A DNA stretch of 64,000 nucleotides from Paenibacillus dakarensis (GCF_001373415.1 NZ_CDSE01000010.1:1-64000); one strand, 5' to 3'. Positions 9,071 to 17,784 are shown, counted from the first letter of the stretch. Numbers and translations are program-made. Notes: a model not told the origin generated them from the sequence alone.

Positions 9071-9074
9071 ATAG

Positions 9075-9626
9075 TCAGTTTGTTATATATCCATCATACT
9101 TCCACTCGTTGTTCACTTTGACAAAATGCATGTAGATCTCGGAGCTGCCTTCATTACCTTCTTCTGTCGACACGGTGGCCAGGAAGATATGAAACTGGTC
9201 ATTAGAGCCATCTGGATAACCCCCGCCCCTATATTCGAGTTTATCCATTGGAGCTACTAAAAACTTATATTCGCCATGTTTTTCGGTTATTATTTTGTTG
9301 TCCTTCTCGGAGATTGTAACATCCGGTCCAGCCACTGATTTCAAGTAGTTATAATCCTTTTTCTCCATCGCCGATATAATTTTGAAGGATTGATTTAGGA
9401 GAACCCTGGCTGTTTCTTGATCTTTTATCTGCGTTTCTAGTTCGGCCACTTTTGTTTTAAGTTCATCATTTTCTTTACGTAGAGAATCTATCTCTTGATC
9501 TGTAACTGCCGTTTCCTGGGTTGACCCTGGTGCTGACTCGTGATCGGCATCGGCTTCTTGATTATCGGTACAACCAACGATGGATATCGAAGCGAGTAAT
9601 ACCATAACGGTAATTAATTTTCTCAT
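9075..9626 (-). CDS. Lipoprotein with a coiled-coil segment, unknown function
   Basis: The 183-residue protein starts with a lipoprotein signal peptide ending in SIVGC, so Cys19 is expected to be lipidated and the protein anchored outside the membrane. Residues about 45-70 (IDSLRKENDELKTKVAELE) form a clear coiled coil. The C-terminal half, with FKIISAMEKKDYNYLK and a final EWKYDGYITN, looks like a small alpha+beta domain of the NTF2/DUF kind found in Bacillales lipoproteins. A good AGGGAGG lies upstream. It is monocistronic and convergent with the preceding gene. No specific role can be assigned. Confidence 0.75.
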   Translation of the reverse strand: MRKLITVMVLLASISIVGCTDNQEADADHESAPGSTQETAVTDQEIDSLRKENDELKTKVAELETQIKDQETARVLLNQSFKIISAMEKKDYNYLKSVAGPDVTISEKDNKIITEKHGEYKFLVAPMDKLEYRGGGYPDGSNDQFHIFLATVSTEEGNEGSSEIYMHFVKVNNEWKYDGYITN

Positions 9627-9773
9627 GATAAACCTCCCTTAATGGAGGATGATACCATATCATGGATATGTTTTACAATGAACTGAAAAGCTTTCTGCTT
9701 GCTTGTTAATCATTTTCTGTTCAACGAATACTCAAGAGGCTATACTGTAACTAATCTTTTCTATTGAGGTGAA

Positions 9774-9848
9774 ATGGATGGCATTCCGTATCGTTCGAGG
9801 TATGTAGTTATCGGGCTGGGTAGTGGAGAGGATTGTGAAAACCAATGA
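9774..9848 (+). CDS. Possible 24-codon leader ORF
   Basis: ATG at 9774 follows GAGGTG at 9766-9771 and opens 24 codons ending in TGA at 9846-9848. Its stop overlaps the methyltransferase start as ATGA. The layout suggests translational coupling, but the peptide is short, resembles nothing known to me and may be chance. Confidence 0.3.
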   Translation: MDGIPYRSRYVVIGLGSGEDCENQ

Positions 9849-10591
9849 ACGAATTAGAATATAAGAAATTTTACGAGCGTGTTGGAGCAATAAACGGATG
9901 GGACTTCAGTAAGGTCAAATGTGTATCCGAAGGAGCAGCGTGGGATTTCTATGAGGAAGTGTCTAAAAGATGCTCCCACTCAGATCATCTGCTGGACATC
10001 GGAACAGGCGGGGGAGAAGCGCTGCTAACGATAGCGGAGTACGCCTCACATCTCGTAGGTATTGATAACTCAGCAGGAATGATTGAAACAGCGAAAACCA
10101 ATCTACGTGAATCCGGTACCACAAATGTCCATTTTTTAAGAATGGATGCCAAGAAACTTAATTTCCCTGATGGTCATTTTCAGATCGTAACTTGTCGTCA
10201 TTCACCGTTCTGTACGCAAGAGGTTGCAAGAGTATTAGTGAAGGGTGGATTGTTCTTAACGCAGCAAGTCAGTGAAGGTGACAAAATAAATGTTAAACAG
10301 GCTTTTGGACGGAATCAGAGTGCTTCACCTGATGGAACCTTGATGAATCAATACATGAATGAACTTCGAGCTTGCGGGTTCACCTCAGTTCAATGTAGTG
10401 AGTACGATGCAACGGAATATTATGAAACCTATGAGGATTTACTGTTTCTGCTCAAGCATACTCCGACAATTCCGAACTTTGGAGAAGATGAACATGATTT
10501 TGAGATATTGGATCGATACATCAAGGAGAATCAGACGAGCAAAGGGATAGAAACGAATGCCAAGCGTTCTATGATCATTGCGCAAAAATAA
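9845..10591 (+). CDS. Class I SAM-dependent methyltransferase
   Basis: This 248-residue soluble enzyme has the Rossmann methyltransferase motif I (LLDIGTGGGEAL, about residue 49) that binds S-adenosylmethionine, an acidic motif II end (VGIDNS), and a later VARVLVKGGLFLTQQVS block. The N-terminal MNELEYKKFYERVG opening and C-terminal extension put it in the Methyltransf_11/25 group. The substrate is unknown. The nearest ribosome binding site (GGAGAGG at 9824-9830) is rather far, but the start may be coupled to the leader frame that overlaps it. A hairpin follows the gene. Confidence 0.82.
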   Translation: MNELEYKKFYERVGAINGWDFSKVKCVSEGAAWDFYEEVSKRCSHSDHLLDIGTGGGEALLTIAEYASHLVGIDNSAGMIETAKTNLRESGTTNVHFLRMDAKKLNFPDGHFQIVTCRHSPFCTQEVARVLVKGGLFLTQQVSEGDKINVKQAFGRNQSASPDGTLMNQYMNELRACGFTSVQCSEYDATEYYETYEDLLFLLKHTPTIPNFGEDEHDFEILDRYIKENQTSKGIETNAKRSMIIAQK

Positions 10592-10600
10592 TACTAACAG

Positions 10601-10650
10601 GAGAGCGGTATCCTGCAGAGTTTTTTGACTCGCGGATAACTGCTCTTTAT
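10601..10650 (+). terminator. Probable terminator after the methyltransferase
   Basis: AGAGCGGTATCC (10602-10613) pairs imperfectly with GGATAACTGCTCT (10634-10646). The loop holds a further short stem and the tail is TTATT. Confidence 0.5.
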
Positions 10651-10669
10651 TAAAAGTGAGGTGTGAAAT

Positions 10670-11233
10670 ATGAAGCGGTTTGCCTTATTGATGCTTGGAT
10701 TGATGATATTAATCACGGGTTGCCGTTCACAGACACCTGCTGAAGAGAGTCGTGGTAATACGATTGAAAGCAAGGAAATTGCACAACAATTCACGCTTCC
10801 TATGCCTGAAAGCATGCCGGGGGATTTTGATTTTAAAGTTAGCTTTGGATACGGTGAAACTCAGAAGAATGAAATAAACACATATGAGGGTACAGTTACG
10901 AAGGATCTGATTGCGAAAGGAACAGCAGCTGCGAATATTACCTTCGATGAGCAAGAGAAACGCCAAATTTATGACAAGATGAAAGAGATGGATATCATGA
11001 ATATTCAAGATCTTGTTCCATCTAACCCAAACTGTTCAAAGGTTCCTTACAATGAAGATGAGTGGAGAATAACCGTGAATGGAAACATCAAAATGATGTC
11101 ATGGTCAGATAAAAACTGCGAAATATCAAATGATGCGAATCAATTATTAGAGCTCCGCAATGAAATTTTTGAAATGGTTCAAGGTAAGGAGGCGTATCAG
11201 ACGCTGCCCGCTGCTGAAGGTGGTTATGATTGA
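10670..11233 (+). CDS. Lipoprotein of unknown function
   Basis: The 187-residue protein has a short lipoprotein signal ending in LITGC, so Cys18 is the predicted lipidated residue. The mature part is acidic and contains a beta-rich central region and the segment FDEQEKRQIYDKMKEMDI followed by paired cysteines near NCSKVP and KNCEIS, which may form an extracellular disulfide. A GTGAGGTG lies upstream of the ATG. The downstream membrane-protein gene begins about 80 bases on. No enzymatic motif is visible and I do not recognise a family. Confidence 0.75.
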   Translation: MKRFALLMLGLMILITGCRSQTPAEESRGNTIESKEIAQQFTLPMPESMPGDFDFKVSFGYGETQKNEINTYEGTVTKDLIAKGTAAANITFDEQEKRQIYDKMKEMDIMNIQDLVPSNPNCSKVPYNEDEWRITVNGNIKMMSWSDKNCEISNDANQLLELRNEIFEMVQGKEAYQTLPAAEGGYD

Positions 11234-11311
11234 TTTCATTAAGTCTCCAACTTTTATATTAGTTAGCGTGTTGTTATATAGAGCAGCATGTGATTTTTAA
11301 GGGGGAGACTT

Positions 11312-11656
11312 ATGAGTTCAGCCTTATCGCTTTTACCCATTTTGATAATTATTATAGAGTGGCGTTTAAGAAAAAAGTTCGTTCCTGAAGATGCAGATCG
11401 AATGTCAGATACACCGGGAAAGCGTCTATATATAGCAGGAGGTATTATTTCCGCTGTAATTATATTCAGTCTGTTATTTATTCTTGATTTTACAAATATT
11501 AATATTATGAAATGGACCTGTTTGCTGGTGGTAACTATCGTGTCTGGATATAACACATTTCTTTACTGGAAGTATATCAGAGAATCCAATGAACATATTG
11601 TCTCGATAATTTCATGGATCATAGGTGTCGTTTATATATTACTCTTTGTATTTTAA
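11312..11656 (+). CDS. Small membrane protein, DUF4181-like
   Basis: A 114-residue protein with four hydrophobic segments (about residues 3-16, 39-58, 67-85 and 96-114) and a short charged loop RLRKKFVPEDAD after the first. Length and layout resemble the DUF4181 group of Bacillales membrane proteins, a tentative family call. GGGGGAG lies just upstream of the ATG. The gene is followed 20 bases later by a methyltransferase, so the two may be cotranscribed. Confidence 0.65.
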   Translation: MSSALSLLPILIIIIEWRLRKKFVPEDADRMSDTPGKRLYIAGGIISAVIIFSLLFILDFTNINIMKWTCLLVVTIVSGYNTFLYWKYIRESNEHIVSIISWIIGVVYILLFVF

Positions 11657-11676
11657 TAGTAATAAGGGGAGGCCTA

Positions 11677-12411
11677 ATGATGAAAGAGAAGGTCTTAGAA
11701 GTTTACGATAAACTGGCAAAAGACTACGAAAAGCATGTCGATACTCAAAGCGGACATAACGCATATTACGAACGGCCTGCAATGATGAAGCACATTCCAA
11801 CCGAACTGGCCGGAAAGTCTGTCCTTGATGCGGGATGTGCAGCAGGTTGGTATTCGGAGCAGTTTCTTAAGCGAGGCGCTCAAGTCGCTGCCATGGATAT
11901 CAGCCCTGAGATGGTAGAGGCTTGCAAGAGACGACTCGGTAATGAGGCAGCTGTGTTGACTTGTGACCTGACCCAGCCACTACCGTATGAAGATGAATCG
12001 TTTGATTGGATTATTAGTTCACTAACACTCCACTATATAGAAGAATGGAAACCGACTTTCCGTGAGTTTCATCGCATCCTGAAACCAGGAGGTCATCTCA
12101 TATTTTCTGTCCATCATCCATTTATGGATTTTAAACTGTTTGATCGGCCGGATTATTTCGCGCTGGAGTTACTTACGGATAAATGGACTAAACAGGAGGC
12201 AGGCCCCGTGGAGGTTACCTTCTACCGGAGACCGATGCAGGAGATCATCAACGATACCGCTTTATATTTTAGAATCGACCAGATGATCGAGCCTCAGCCA
12301 AGCGATGAATACAGAAGCTGTCCCGAAGCCTTGGAGTGGTATAAGAAATGGGATAAGTATTTAATGACCAATCCGCATTTTCTTATTGTGAAAGCTCAGA
12401 AAAGTTCATGA
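11677..12411 (+). CDS. Class I SAM-dependent methyltransferase
   Basis: This 244-residue enzyme has SAM-binding motif I VLDAGCAAGWYSE near residue 49, an acidic AMDISPEMVEA segment, and the post-motif block FHRILKPGGHLIFSVHHPF. It belongs to the Methyltransf_11 group, small-molecule or quinone-type methyltransferases; its substrate is unknown. The start at 11677 (ATGATG) follows AGGGGAGG at 11665-11672; the second ATG at 11680 is about as good. A strong terminator follows. Confidence 0.85.
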   Translation: MMKEKVLEVYDKLAKDYEKHVDTQSGHNAYYERPAMMKHIPTELAGKSVLDAGCAAGWYSEQFLKRGAQVAAMDISPEMVEACKRRLGNEAAVLTCDLTQPLPYEDESFDWIISSLTLHYIEEWKPTFREFHRILKPGGHLIFSVHHPFMDFKLFDRPDYFALELLTDKWTKQEAGPVEVTFYRRPMQEIINDTALYFRIDQMIEPQPSDEYRSCPEALEWYKKWDKYLMTNPHFLIVKAQKSS

Positions 12412-12434
12412 TATAATTCAAAAGAAGGAACAAG

Positions 12435-12470
12435 AACCTGACGGAATCACAAATTTCGTCAGGTTTTTTC
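12435..12470 (+). terminator. Rho-independent terminator
   Basis: AACCTGACG (12435-12443) pairs with CGTCAGGTT (12457-12465), followed by Ts. Confidence 0.88.
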
Positions 12471-12507
12471 TGCATTGTGGATCTAAATTAATCAACATAA
12501 TATTGGT

Positions 12508-12553
12508 AAATGTAAAGGTTAATAATTATTTTATATAAGTTTACTTTACATTT
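12508..12553. promoter_or_regulatory. Inverted repeat, candidate operator of the Xre regulator
   Basis: AAATGTAAAG (12508-12517) and CTTTACATTT (12544-12553) are perfect inverted copies with 26 AT-rich bases between. They lie just upstream of a small Xre-type regulator and probably flank its promoter. Confidence 0.55.
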
Positions 12554-12594
12554 GGTATATGTTAGTTTATAGTTTGTTTAAAGAGGTGATTGTG

Positions 12595-12834
12595 GTGAAG
12601 AAAGATTTTGGTGATTCGATATCAAATAAAGTTTATGAATATCGTGTACTTGCCAGAATGTCTCAGCAAGAATTAGCGGAGCAAGTCGGGGTTTCTAAAC
12701 AAACCATCTTTGTAATGGAAAAAGGGAATTATGTTCCAACTCTGTTGTTAGCTTTTCGAATTGCCGAATTTTTTAATGTTGATGTGAATGATATTTTTAG
12801 TTATGTGAAAGGAAAGGATCAAAATGAAAAATAA
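12595..12834 (+). CDS. Xre-family helix-turn-helix regulator
   Basis: A 79-residue DNA-binding protein with a single HTH_3 domain: MSQQELAEQVGVSKQTI and EKGNYVPTLLLAFRIAEFF are the typical recognition helices. It is of the short type that pairs with membrane proteins in Firmicutes. GTG 12595 (or 12592) is chosen because AGGTGA at 12584-12589 lies just upstream; the earlier in-frame ATG at 12559 has no site. Its end overlaps the next gene by 11 bases. The inverted repeat upstream suggests autoregulation. Confidence 0.88.
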   Translation: MKKDFGDSISNKVYEYRVLARMSQQELAEQVGVSKQTIFVMEKGNYVPTLLLAFRIAEFFNVDVNDIFSYVKGKDQNEK

Positions 12835-13174
12835 GTCATTTTTAGATATCACTAACTCAATTTTTCACCCTTTAAAGTCATGGGCTGAACAATCTCCGGG
12901 AAACTGGAATATTCTCATCGGAGTTGTTGGGCTGCTGCTTATTGGTAGTGCGATTTTTGTCTATGTATTGTATAAGAAGATTGGGCAAGGCGATGAACGG
13001 ACTAACACAATCTTTTTGAAAAACAGTTACTGTATGTTGTTGGCGATTATTCTATGCGACCTGATTTTTCCTAAAGACGATATGTGGGCTATTTATTTCA
13101 TGATCAAATATACACTGGCATTTTTAGCGGGTGGTATTTACATGGCTGTCCAATATAAAAAGGATTTTACATAA
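12824..13174 (+). CDS. Small membrane protein paired with the Xre regulator
   Basis: A 116-residue protein with three or four hydrophobic segments (about 27-49, 65-80 and 85-107). It has no recognised catalytic motif. Its start lies inside the end of the upstream regulator gene, so the pair is translationally coupled. Such two-gene units of a short Xre repressor and a DUF-type membrane protein are common in Bacillales, but their role is mostly unknown. A terminator follows. Confidence 0.75.
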   Translation: MKNKSFLDITNSIFHPLKSWAEQSPGNWNILIGVVGLLLIGSAIFVYVLYKKIGQGDERTNTIFLKNSYCMLLAIILCDLIFPKDDMWAIYFMIKYTLAFLAGGIYMAVQYKKDFT

Positions 13175-13215
13175 GGAAAAGGGCAAACTCGATGAATACG
13201 AGTGGATCTTACGAA

Positions 13216-13250
13216 AAAATGGACTGTCATAATAATGACAGCCCATTTTT
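13216..13250 (+). terminator. Rho-independent terminator
   Basis: ATGGACTGTCAT (13219-13230) pairs with ATGACAGCCCAT (13234-13245) around AATA, followed by Ts. Confidence 0.82.
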
Positions 13251-13287
13251 ATATTTGAATTGATTTGCTCAGCATAGTCACCATCAA

Positions 13288-13320
13288 ATAATCAATTGAT
13301 TATATAAGCGATTGATTATA
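13288..13320. promoter_or_regulatory. Palindromic operator candidate upstream of the ArsR gene
   Basis: ATAATCAATTGATTAT (13288-13303) is a perfect 16-base palindrome. ATTGATTATA occurs at 13295-13304 and again at 13311-13320. This looks like the AT-rich imperfect-repeat operators of ArsR/SmtB repressors, placed 35-67 bases before the regulator start. Confidence 0.6.
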
Positions 13321-13354
13321 CAATAAAAACGATTAAAAGGAGGTGCCTCACTAT

Positions 13355-13690
13355 ATGGTGGTCTCAATCGAGGAGATGGCAGAACACTTTAAACTATTGG
13401 GTGATAAGACGAGATTGAATATCTTATTGATTCTTCATCAACAGGAAATGTGTGTATGTCATTTAGTCGGGCTGCTTCAAACAACCCAGCCTAATATTAG
13501 CCAGCATCTAAGAAAATTAAAGAATGCAGGTTTAGTTCAAGAAGATCGAAGAGGGCAGTGGATCTATTATTCACTTTCCATCGAAGATAAACCTCATATT
13601 AAAAATGCATTGCAATATTTACCGCAGCTTTCTGGAGGAATACAGCAGAAAATAGCTGCCATTGTGTGTGACTTGGATGAATGTAAATGA
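13355..13690 (+). CDS. ArsR/SmtB-family metalloregulator-like repressor
   Basis: A 111-residue winged-helix repressor with the segment LLGDKTRLNILLIL at the start, MCVCHLVGLL with the two cysteines where ArsR-type proteins bind arsenite or soft metals (alpha-3), recognition helix TTQPNISQHLRKLK, and a beta-wing DRRGQWIYYSL. ATG 13355 is chosen because AAGGAGG at 13337-13343 is well spaced. The MATE gene follows after 42 bases and gshAB after another 26, so this protein probably represses all three and itself from the palindromic operator. The inducing ligand is unknown; a thiol-reactive metal or electrophile is an inference from the CVC motif. Confidence 0.85.
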   Translation: MVVSIEEMAEHFKLLGDKTRLNILLILHQQEMCVCHLVGLLQTTQPNISQHLRKLKNAGLVQEDRRGQWIYYSLSIEDKPHIKNALQYLPQLSGGIQQKIAAIVCDLDECK

Positions 13691-13732
13691 CACATTATAA
13701 GGTCAGATTTGATCTTTGAAGGAGTACGAATC

Positions 13733-15079
13733 ATGAAAGGCAGCATGGATTTAACACAAGGGCCGATTATGCCAACCTTAACGAAGCTGGCCCTACCGAT
13801 CATTGCAACCAATTTCATATCAACTACCTATGGCATGGTGGATATGATCTGGATTGGCAAGCTGGGCAGCGGACCGGTTGCAGCTATTGGTACAGCGAGT
13901 TTCTTCATCAATTTAGCCATTGCATTATCAACCATGATAACAATCGGCACCGGGATCAAAGTTTCCCATTGTATAGGAGCAGGGCAGAGAGACTTGGCAA
14001 AATCCTATATTCGAAATGGTTTTGTAATGTCAATTCTTGTGGGGTTTCTCTATTTGGGCTTTGTTATCTTGGCAAGGCACAAGCTCATCGGGTTCTTTGA
14101 ACTTGGTCAAGATGAAGTTGTGAAGATGGCTGTAGACTTTTTAACGATCTCCATGATTGGAACGGTATTCAACATTATCAATATATTGTTTGCCACGATA
14201 TTGAATTCGATGGGGAATAGCAAGCAGCCGTTTCGGATATTAACAGTGGGACTGATCGTTAATATTGTTCTTGACCCATTATTCATCTTTGGGATTGGTT
14301 CATTCGAAGGATTGGGAGCAGCAGGGGCGGCTATCGCAACCGTCACCGCAAATATTGTAGTAACCACTTTATTTGTGTTGAAGACCAGAAATTCAGAGCT
14401 GATATCCAGTTCTTCTCCCTGGAATTTCAGACAGATGATTGATGTTGTGCGAATGGGGATTCCAATTACTATTCAGCGGGTTACTTTCACGATCATATCG
14501 ATCATTATTGCCAAAATCATTGTCCAGTTCGGAGCAGGCGCGATTGCCGTTCAAAAAGTCGGAATTCAGATTGAAGCGATCTCTTATATGACGATTGGTG
14601 GTCTGCAGGGCGCGATTGCTGCATTTTTTGGGCAAAACTATGGTGCTCGAAAAATCGATCGCCTGCATCAGGGGTATCAAAAATCACTACTGCTCACCAC
14701 CATATTTGGCATCATTATTTCTCTAGTATTTGTTCTGTTCCCCGAGCAGCTCTTCTCAGTGTTCCTATCGGATGAGGAAAGTTTAATGCTTGGCACGGAT
14801 TATATGCGCATTATTGGATTTTCCCAATTATTTATGTGTTTAGAGTTAATGACCGTAGGTGCGTTCAATGGAATGGGAAAAACACATATACCACCTATGT
14901 TCAGCATCACATTTACTGCATTAAGAATTCCACTGGCATTATGGTTATCCGGACCATTTGGATTAAATGGGGTATGGATGTCGATCGCGCTGAGCAGTGT
15001 ATTAAAGGGATTAACTCTGGTGTTCTGGTTTAAGAAATCTTTAAAGAAGATGACGAAAGTAACAGAAGCATCAGCTTAA
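13733..15079 (+). CDS. MATE-family multidrug efflux transporter
   Basis: The 448-residue membrane protein has the two six-helix halves of MATE exporters, which extrude drugs or metabolites in exchange for Na+ or H+. Diagnostic segments are the N-terminal LTKLALPIIATNFISTTYGMVDMIWIG split over helix 1 and its loop, the GAGQRDLAKS loop, and the second-half ISYMTIGGLQGAIAAFFGQNYGARK split over helices 7-8. ATG 13733 is chosen because AAGGAG at 13719-13724 lies eight bases upstream. Its operon with an ArsR repressor and glutathione synthase suggests export of a toxic compound or glutathione conjugate, which is an inference. Confidence 0.88.
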   Translation: MKGSMDLTQGPIMPTLTKLALPIIATNFISTTYGMVDMIWIGKLGSGPVAAIGTASFFINLAIALSTMITIGTGIKVSHCIGAGQRDLAKSYIRNGFVMSILVGFLYLGFVILARHKLIGFFELGQDEVVKMAVDFLTISMIGTVFNIINILFATILNSMGNSKQPFRILTVGLIVNIVLDPLFIFGIGSFEGLGAAGAAIATVTANIVVTTLFVLKTRNSELISSSSPWNFRQMIDVVRMGIPITIQRVTFTIISIIIAKIIVQFGAGAIAVQKVGIQIEAISYMTIGGLQGAIAAFFGQNYGARKIDRLHQGYQKSLLLTTIFGIIISLVFVLFPEQLFSVFLSDEESLMLGTDYMRIIGFSQLFMCLELMTVGAFNGMGKTHIPPMFSITFTALRIPLALWLSGPFGLNGVWMSIALSSVLKGLTLVFWFKKSLKKMTKVTEASA

Positions 15080-15105
15080 ATGGCGTGGAAGGAAGGGAAA
15101 CAAGA

Positions 15106-17442
15106 GTGGGTACTTTATTGAACGATAAACGAATCCAGCTTCTGAAGGATTATAGATTAGAAAATGCGATGCTCCAAGGCCGTTTTGGGTTAGAAAAAGA
15201 AAACGTGCGGATTGATTCTTACGGGAAACTTGCATTAACACCTCATCCGGCAGCTTTTGGTGATAAATCGGATCATCCCTATATTCAGACCGACTTCTCC
15301 GAGAGTCAAATTGAAATGATAACGCCGGCTTTAAGCTCGGTTGAAGAGACCTATCATTTCATGGAGGCACTGCACGACATCGTTACTCAAGGTTTAGAGG
15401 ATGAATACTTGTGGCCGAGCAGCAATCCTCCTGTTTTACCTCCAGAACAGGACATTCCAATTGCCCATATGAAAGACCCTGAAGCGGAACAGTACCGGCA
15501 TCATTTAGCCAATAAATATGGACGAAAGAGACAATTGCTTAGCGGGATTCATTACAATTTTTCGTTCGATGAAGGATTTCTCAGACGATTATATGAGATA
15601 GAAGAGCATGATGAGAGCTTTAAAGATTTTAAAGACAATTTATATTTGTCTATTGCCCGTAATCTGCTGAAGTATCGCTGGCTGCTCATCTATCTAACGG
15701 CTGCTAGTCCGGTTTATGACAAGACCTATATTGAACAATGCGTTGCACGGGGTGAATCCTTTGATGAGAAGAGCTACTATTTCTCACACATGAGTTCACT
15801 GCGTAATAGTGAATGTGGCTACCGGAATGCAAAGCCTTTATATGTGTCTTTCAGGTCGATTGATGAATATGTACATGATTTAAAGAAATGGATTTCATCA
15901 GGTGAGCTGCAATCCGTTAAGGAGTTTTACAGCCCCGTCCGACTGAAGACGGCAAAAGGGATAAATCCGTTACAAGAGTTGATCGACGACGGAGTCTCCT
16001 ATCTGGAGCTTCGCTTTATAGATTTAAACCCGCTTCACAACATTGGGATCAGCCTGGAGACCATGAAGCTCATTCATTTATTTATGATTTTCATCCTGCT
16101 TAAACAAGATGAGCCTTATGGGATTGAGGATCAAAAGGCTGCTGATCAGTCTCTGGAGCAGCTGATTAAAGACGGAATTCATGGGTGCACTCATGTACAA
16201 GGTGGGGATTGTGTGCTCTTGGAGGAGACAGCCCTGGAATGTATTCATGAAATGAAACAAATGCTGCAGCGTTTGCTTCCTCACGCGGAAGAATATTTCC
16301 ATATTCTCGAACGTGCTGAACATAAAATCATGAATCCGGAGGAAACGTACTCCTCGATTGTGAAATCTGGAGTCATGAAATCCTCCTACTTGAATTATCA
16401 CATGGATAAGGCGAAGCAGTATGCCGAGGAGAGCCGCCAGAACGGGTACCGATTTGCAGGATATGAGGACCTGGAATTATCTACACAGCTTTTGCTTAAA
16501 TCAGCCGTTAAGCGGGGCATTACCTTTCAGTTTCTGGACCGGGAAGAGAATTTTGTGTTACTCACGAAAGGTGATCATAAGGAATATGTCAAACAAGCAA
16601 CTAAAACTTCTTTAGATTCCTACAGTACTGTATTAATTATGGAGAATAAGATTGTAACGAAAGAAGTACTTAAACAACAAGGGATAAGAGTACCTGCAGG
16701 GGAAGTTTTTCGGAATATTGAGGAAGCCCTGGGCGCATATGAGACATACTGCGATAAATCGATTGTGATTAAACCGAAATCCACGAATTTTGGATTAGGG
16801 ATTACGATTTTTAATCGGGCTTTTACGAATGAGGATTACAAGCTAGCATTAAAAATGGCATTTGCTCATGATCAGACCGTCCTGCTCGAGGAATTTGTCA
16901 CTGGAAAAGAATATCGCTTTCTTGTGATGGGTGATGAAGTCACAGGGATACTCCATCGCGTACCCGCCAATGTAATAGGTGATGGGCTTCATACGATTGA
17001 GCAGCTCGTTCATGAGAAGAATAAAGATCCGCTAAGAGGGCAGGGATATAAAACTCCACTGGAGAAGATCAAGACTGGCGAAGCCGAAGAAATGTTCTTA
17101 AGAAACCATTCGCATAGCTGGGGTGATATTCCGAAGCCAGGTGAGATTATCTATCTGAGAGAGAATTCGAACATAAGTACAGGTGGAGACAGTATCGATT
17201 ATACGGATGATATTCCAGACAGCTACAAGCAGATTGCGATTCAAGCTGCCAAGGCGGCCGGAGCAACGATATGCGGAGTGGATATGATGATTGATCATAT
17301 TTCGGAAGAAGCGGCTGATGATAACTATAGCATTATCGAAATTAATTTTAACCCTGCCATTCATATTCACTGTTACCCATATCAAGGGAAGAATCGCAAA
17401 GCCAATGACAGAATTATTGATTTATTGTTCGGAGATTGTTAA
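15106..17442 (+). CDS. gshAB: Bifunctional glutamate-cysteine ligase/glutathione synthetase (GshAB)
   Basis: This 778-residue cytosolic enzyme makes glutathione from glutamate, cysteine and glycine with two ATP. Residues about 1-480 are a gamma-glutamylcysteine ligase domain (GRFGLEKENVRI near the start, TDFSESQIEMITPA, and GVSYLELRFIDLNPL). Residues about 500-778 are an ATP-grasp domain (KEVLKQQGIRVPAG, VIKPKSTNFGLGI, ending in IIEINFNPAIHIHCYP). Length matches GshAB/GshF of Listeria and streptococci. GTG 15106 is chosen because GGAAGGG ends eight bases upstream; GTG 15085 is alternative. Most Bacillales use bacillithiol, so the gene is notable. It is the third gene of an ArsR-MATE-gshAB operon. 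Confidence 0.93.
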   Translation: MGTLLNDKRIQLLKDYRLENAMLQGRFGLEKENVRIDSYGKLALTPHPAAFGDKSDHPYIQTDFSESQIEMITPALSSVEETYHFMEALHDIVTQGLEDEYLWPSSNPPVLPPEQDIPIAHMKDPEAEQYRHHLANKYGRKRQLLSGIHYNFSFDEGFLRRLYEIEEHDESFKDFKDNLYLSIARNLLKYRWLLIYLTAASPVYDKTYIEQCVARGESFDEKSYYFSHMSSLRNSECGYRNAKPLYVSFRSIDEYVHDLKKWISSGELQSVKEFYSPVRLKTAKGINPLQELIDDGVSYLELRFIDLNPLHNIGISLETMKLIHLFMIFILLKQDEPYGIEDQKAADQSLEQLIKDGIHGCTHVQGGDCVLLEETALECIHEMKQMLQRLLPHAEEYFHILERAEHKIMNPEETYSSIVKSGVMKSSYLNYHMDKAKQYAEESRQNGYRFAGYEDLELSTQLLLKSAVKRGITFQFLDREENFVLLTKGDHKEYVKQATKTSLDSYSTVLIMENKIVTKEVLKQQGIRVPAGEVFRNIEEALGAYETYCDKSIVIKPKSTNFGLGITIFNRAFTNEDYKLALKMAFAHDQTVLLEEFVTGKEYRFLVMGDEVTGILHRVPANVIGDGLHTIEQLVHEKNKDPLRGQGYKTPLEKIKTGEAEEMFLRNHSHSWGDIPKPGEIIYLRENSNISTGGDSIDYTDDIPDSYKQIAIQAAKAAGATICGVDMMIDHISEEAADDNYSIIEINFNPAIHIHCYPYQGKNRKANDRIIDLLFGDC

Positions 17443-17514
17443 TATTTAGCCGGGATATAATGTGATATGCTGACCTTACATCATTACCAGAGGTAACAAT
17501 TAGGAGGTTGTAGG

Positions 17515-17784
17515 GTGAGAAGGATTAGAATGATTATTTTGTCGGCGCTGCTTCTGACCGGTCTTTCGATTACAGCAGATGTTCAATCTGTTGATGCGAA
17601 GGGCGTAAAAACATATAAAAATTGTACAGAACTGAATAGAGATTATAAAGGCGGCGTTGCCAGATCTGCTTCTGTTAAGAATAAGGGCGGAAAGACGAAA
17701 TACAAACCCTTTGTTTCAAAAGCATTATATGATGCCAACAAAAAAAGTGACCGTGACAAGGACTTTATCGCATGTGAAAAATAA
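17515..17784 (+). CDS. Secreted Excalibur calcium-binding domain protein
   Basis: An 89-residue protein with a signal peptide (hydrophobic residues 6-22, cleavage likely after VDA) and one Excalibur domain covering the rest: it begins TYKNCTELNRDYKGGV and ends with the calcium-loop sequence SDRDKDFIACEK. The two conserved cysteines at NCTE and ACE likely form a disulfide. GTG 17515 is preceded by TTAGGAGG. In the family such domains occur on secreted nucleases and wall proteins and bind calcium. Here it stands alone, so the role is unclear. Confidence 0.88.
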   Translation: MRRIRMIILSALLLTGLSITADVQSVDAKGVKTYKNCTELNRDYKGGVARSASVKNKGGKTKYKPFVSKALYDANKKSDRDKDFIACEK

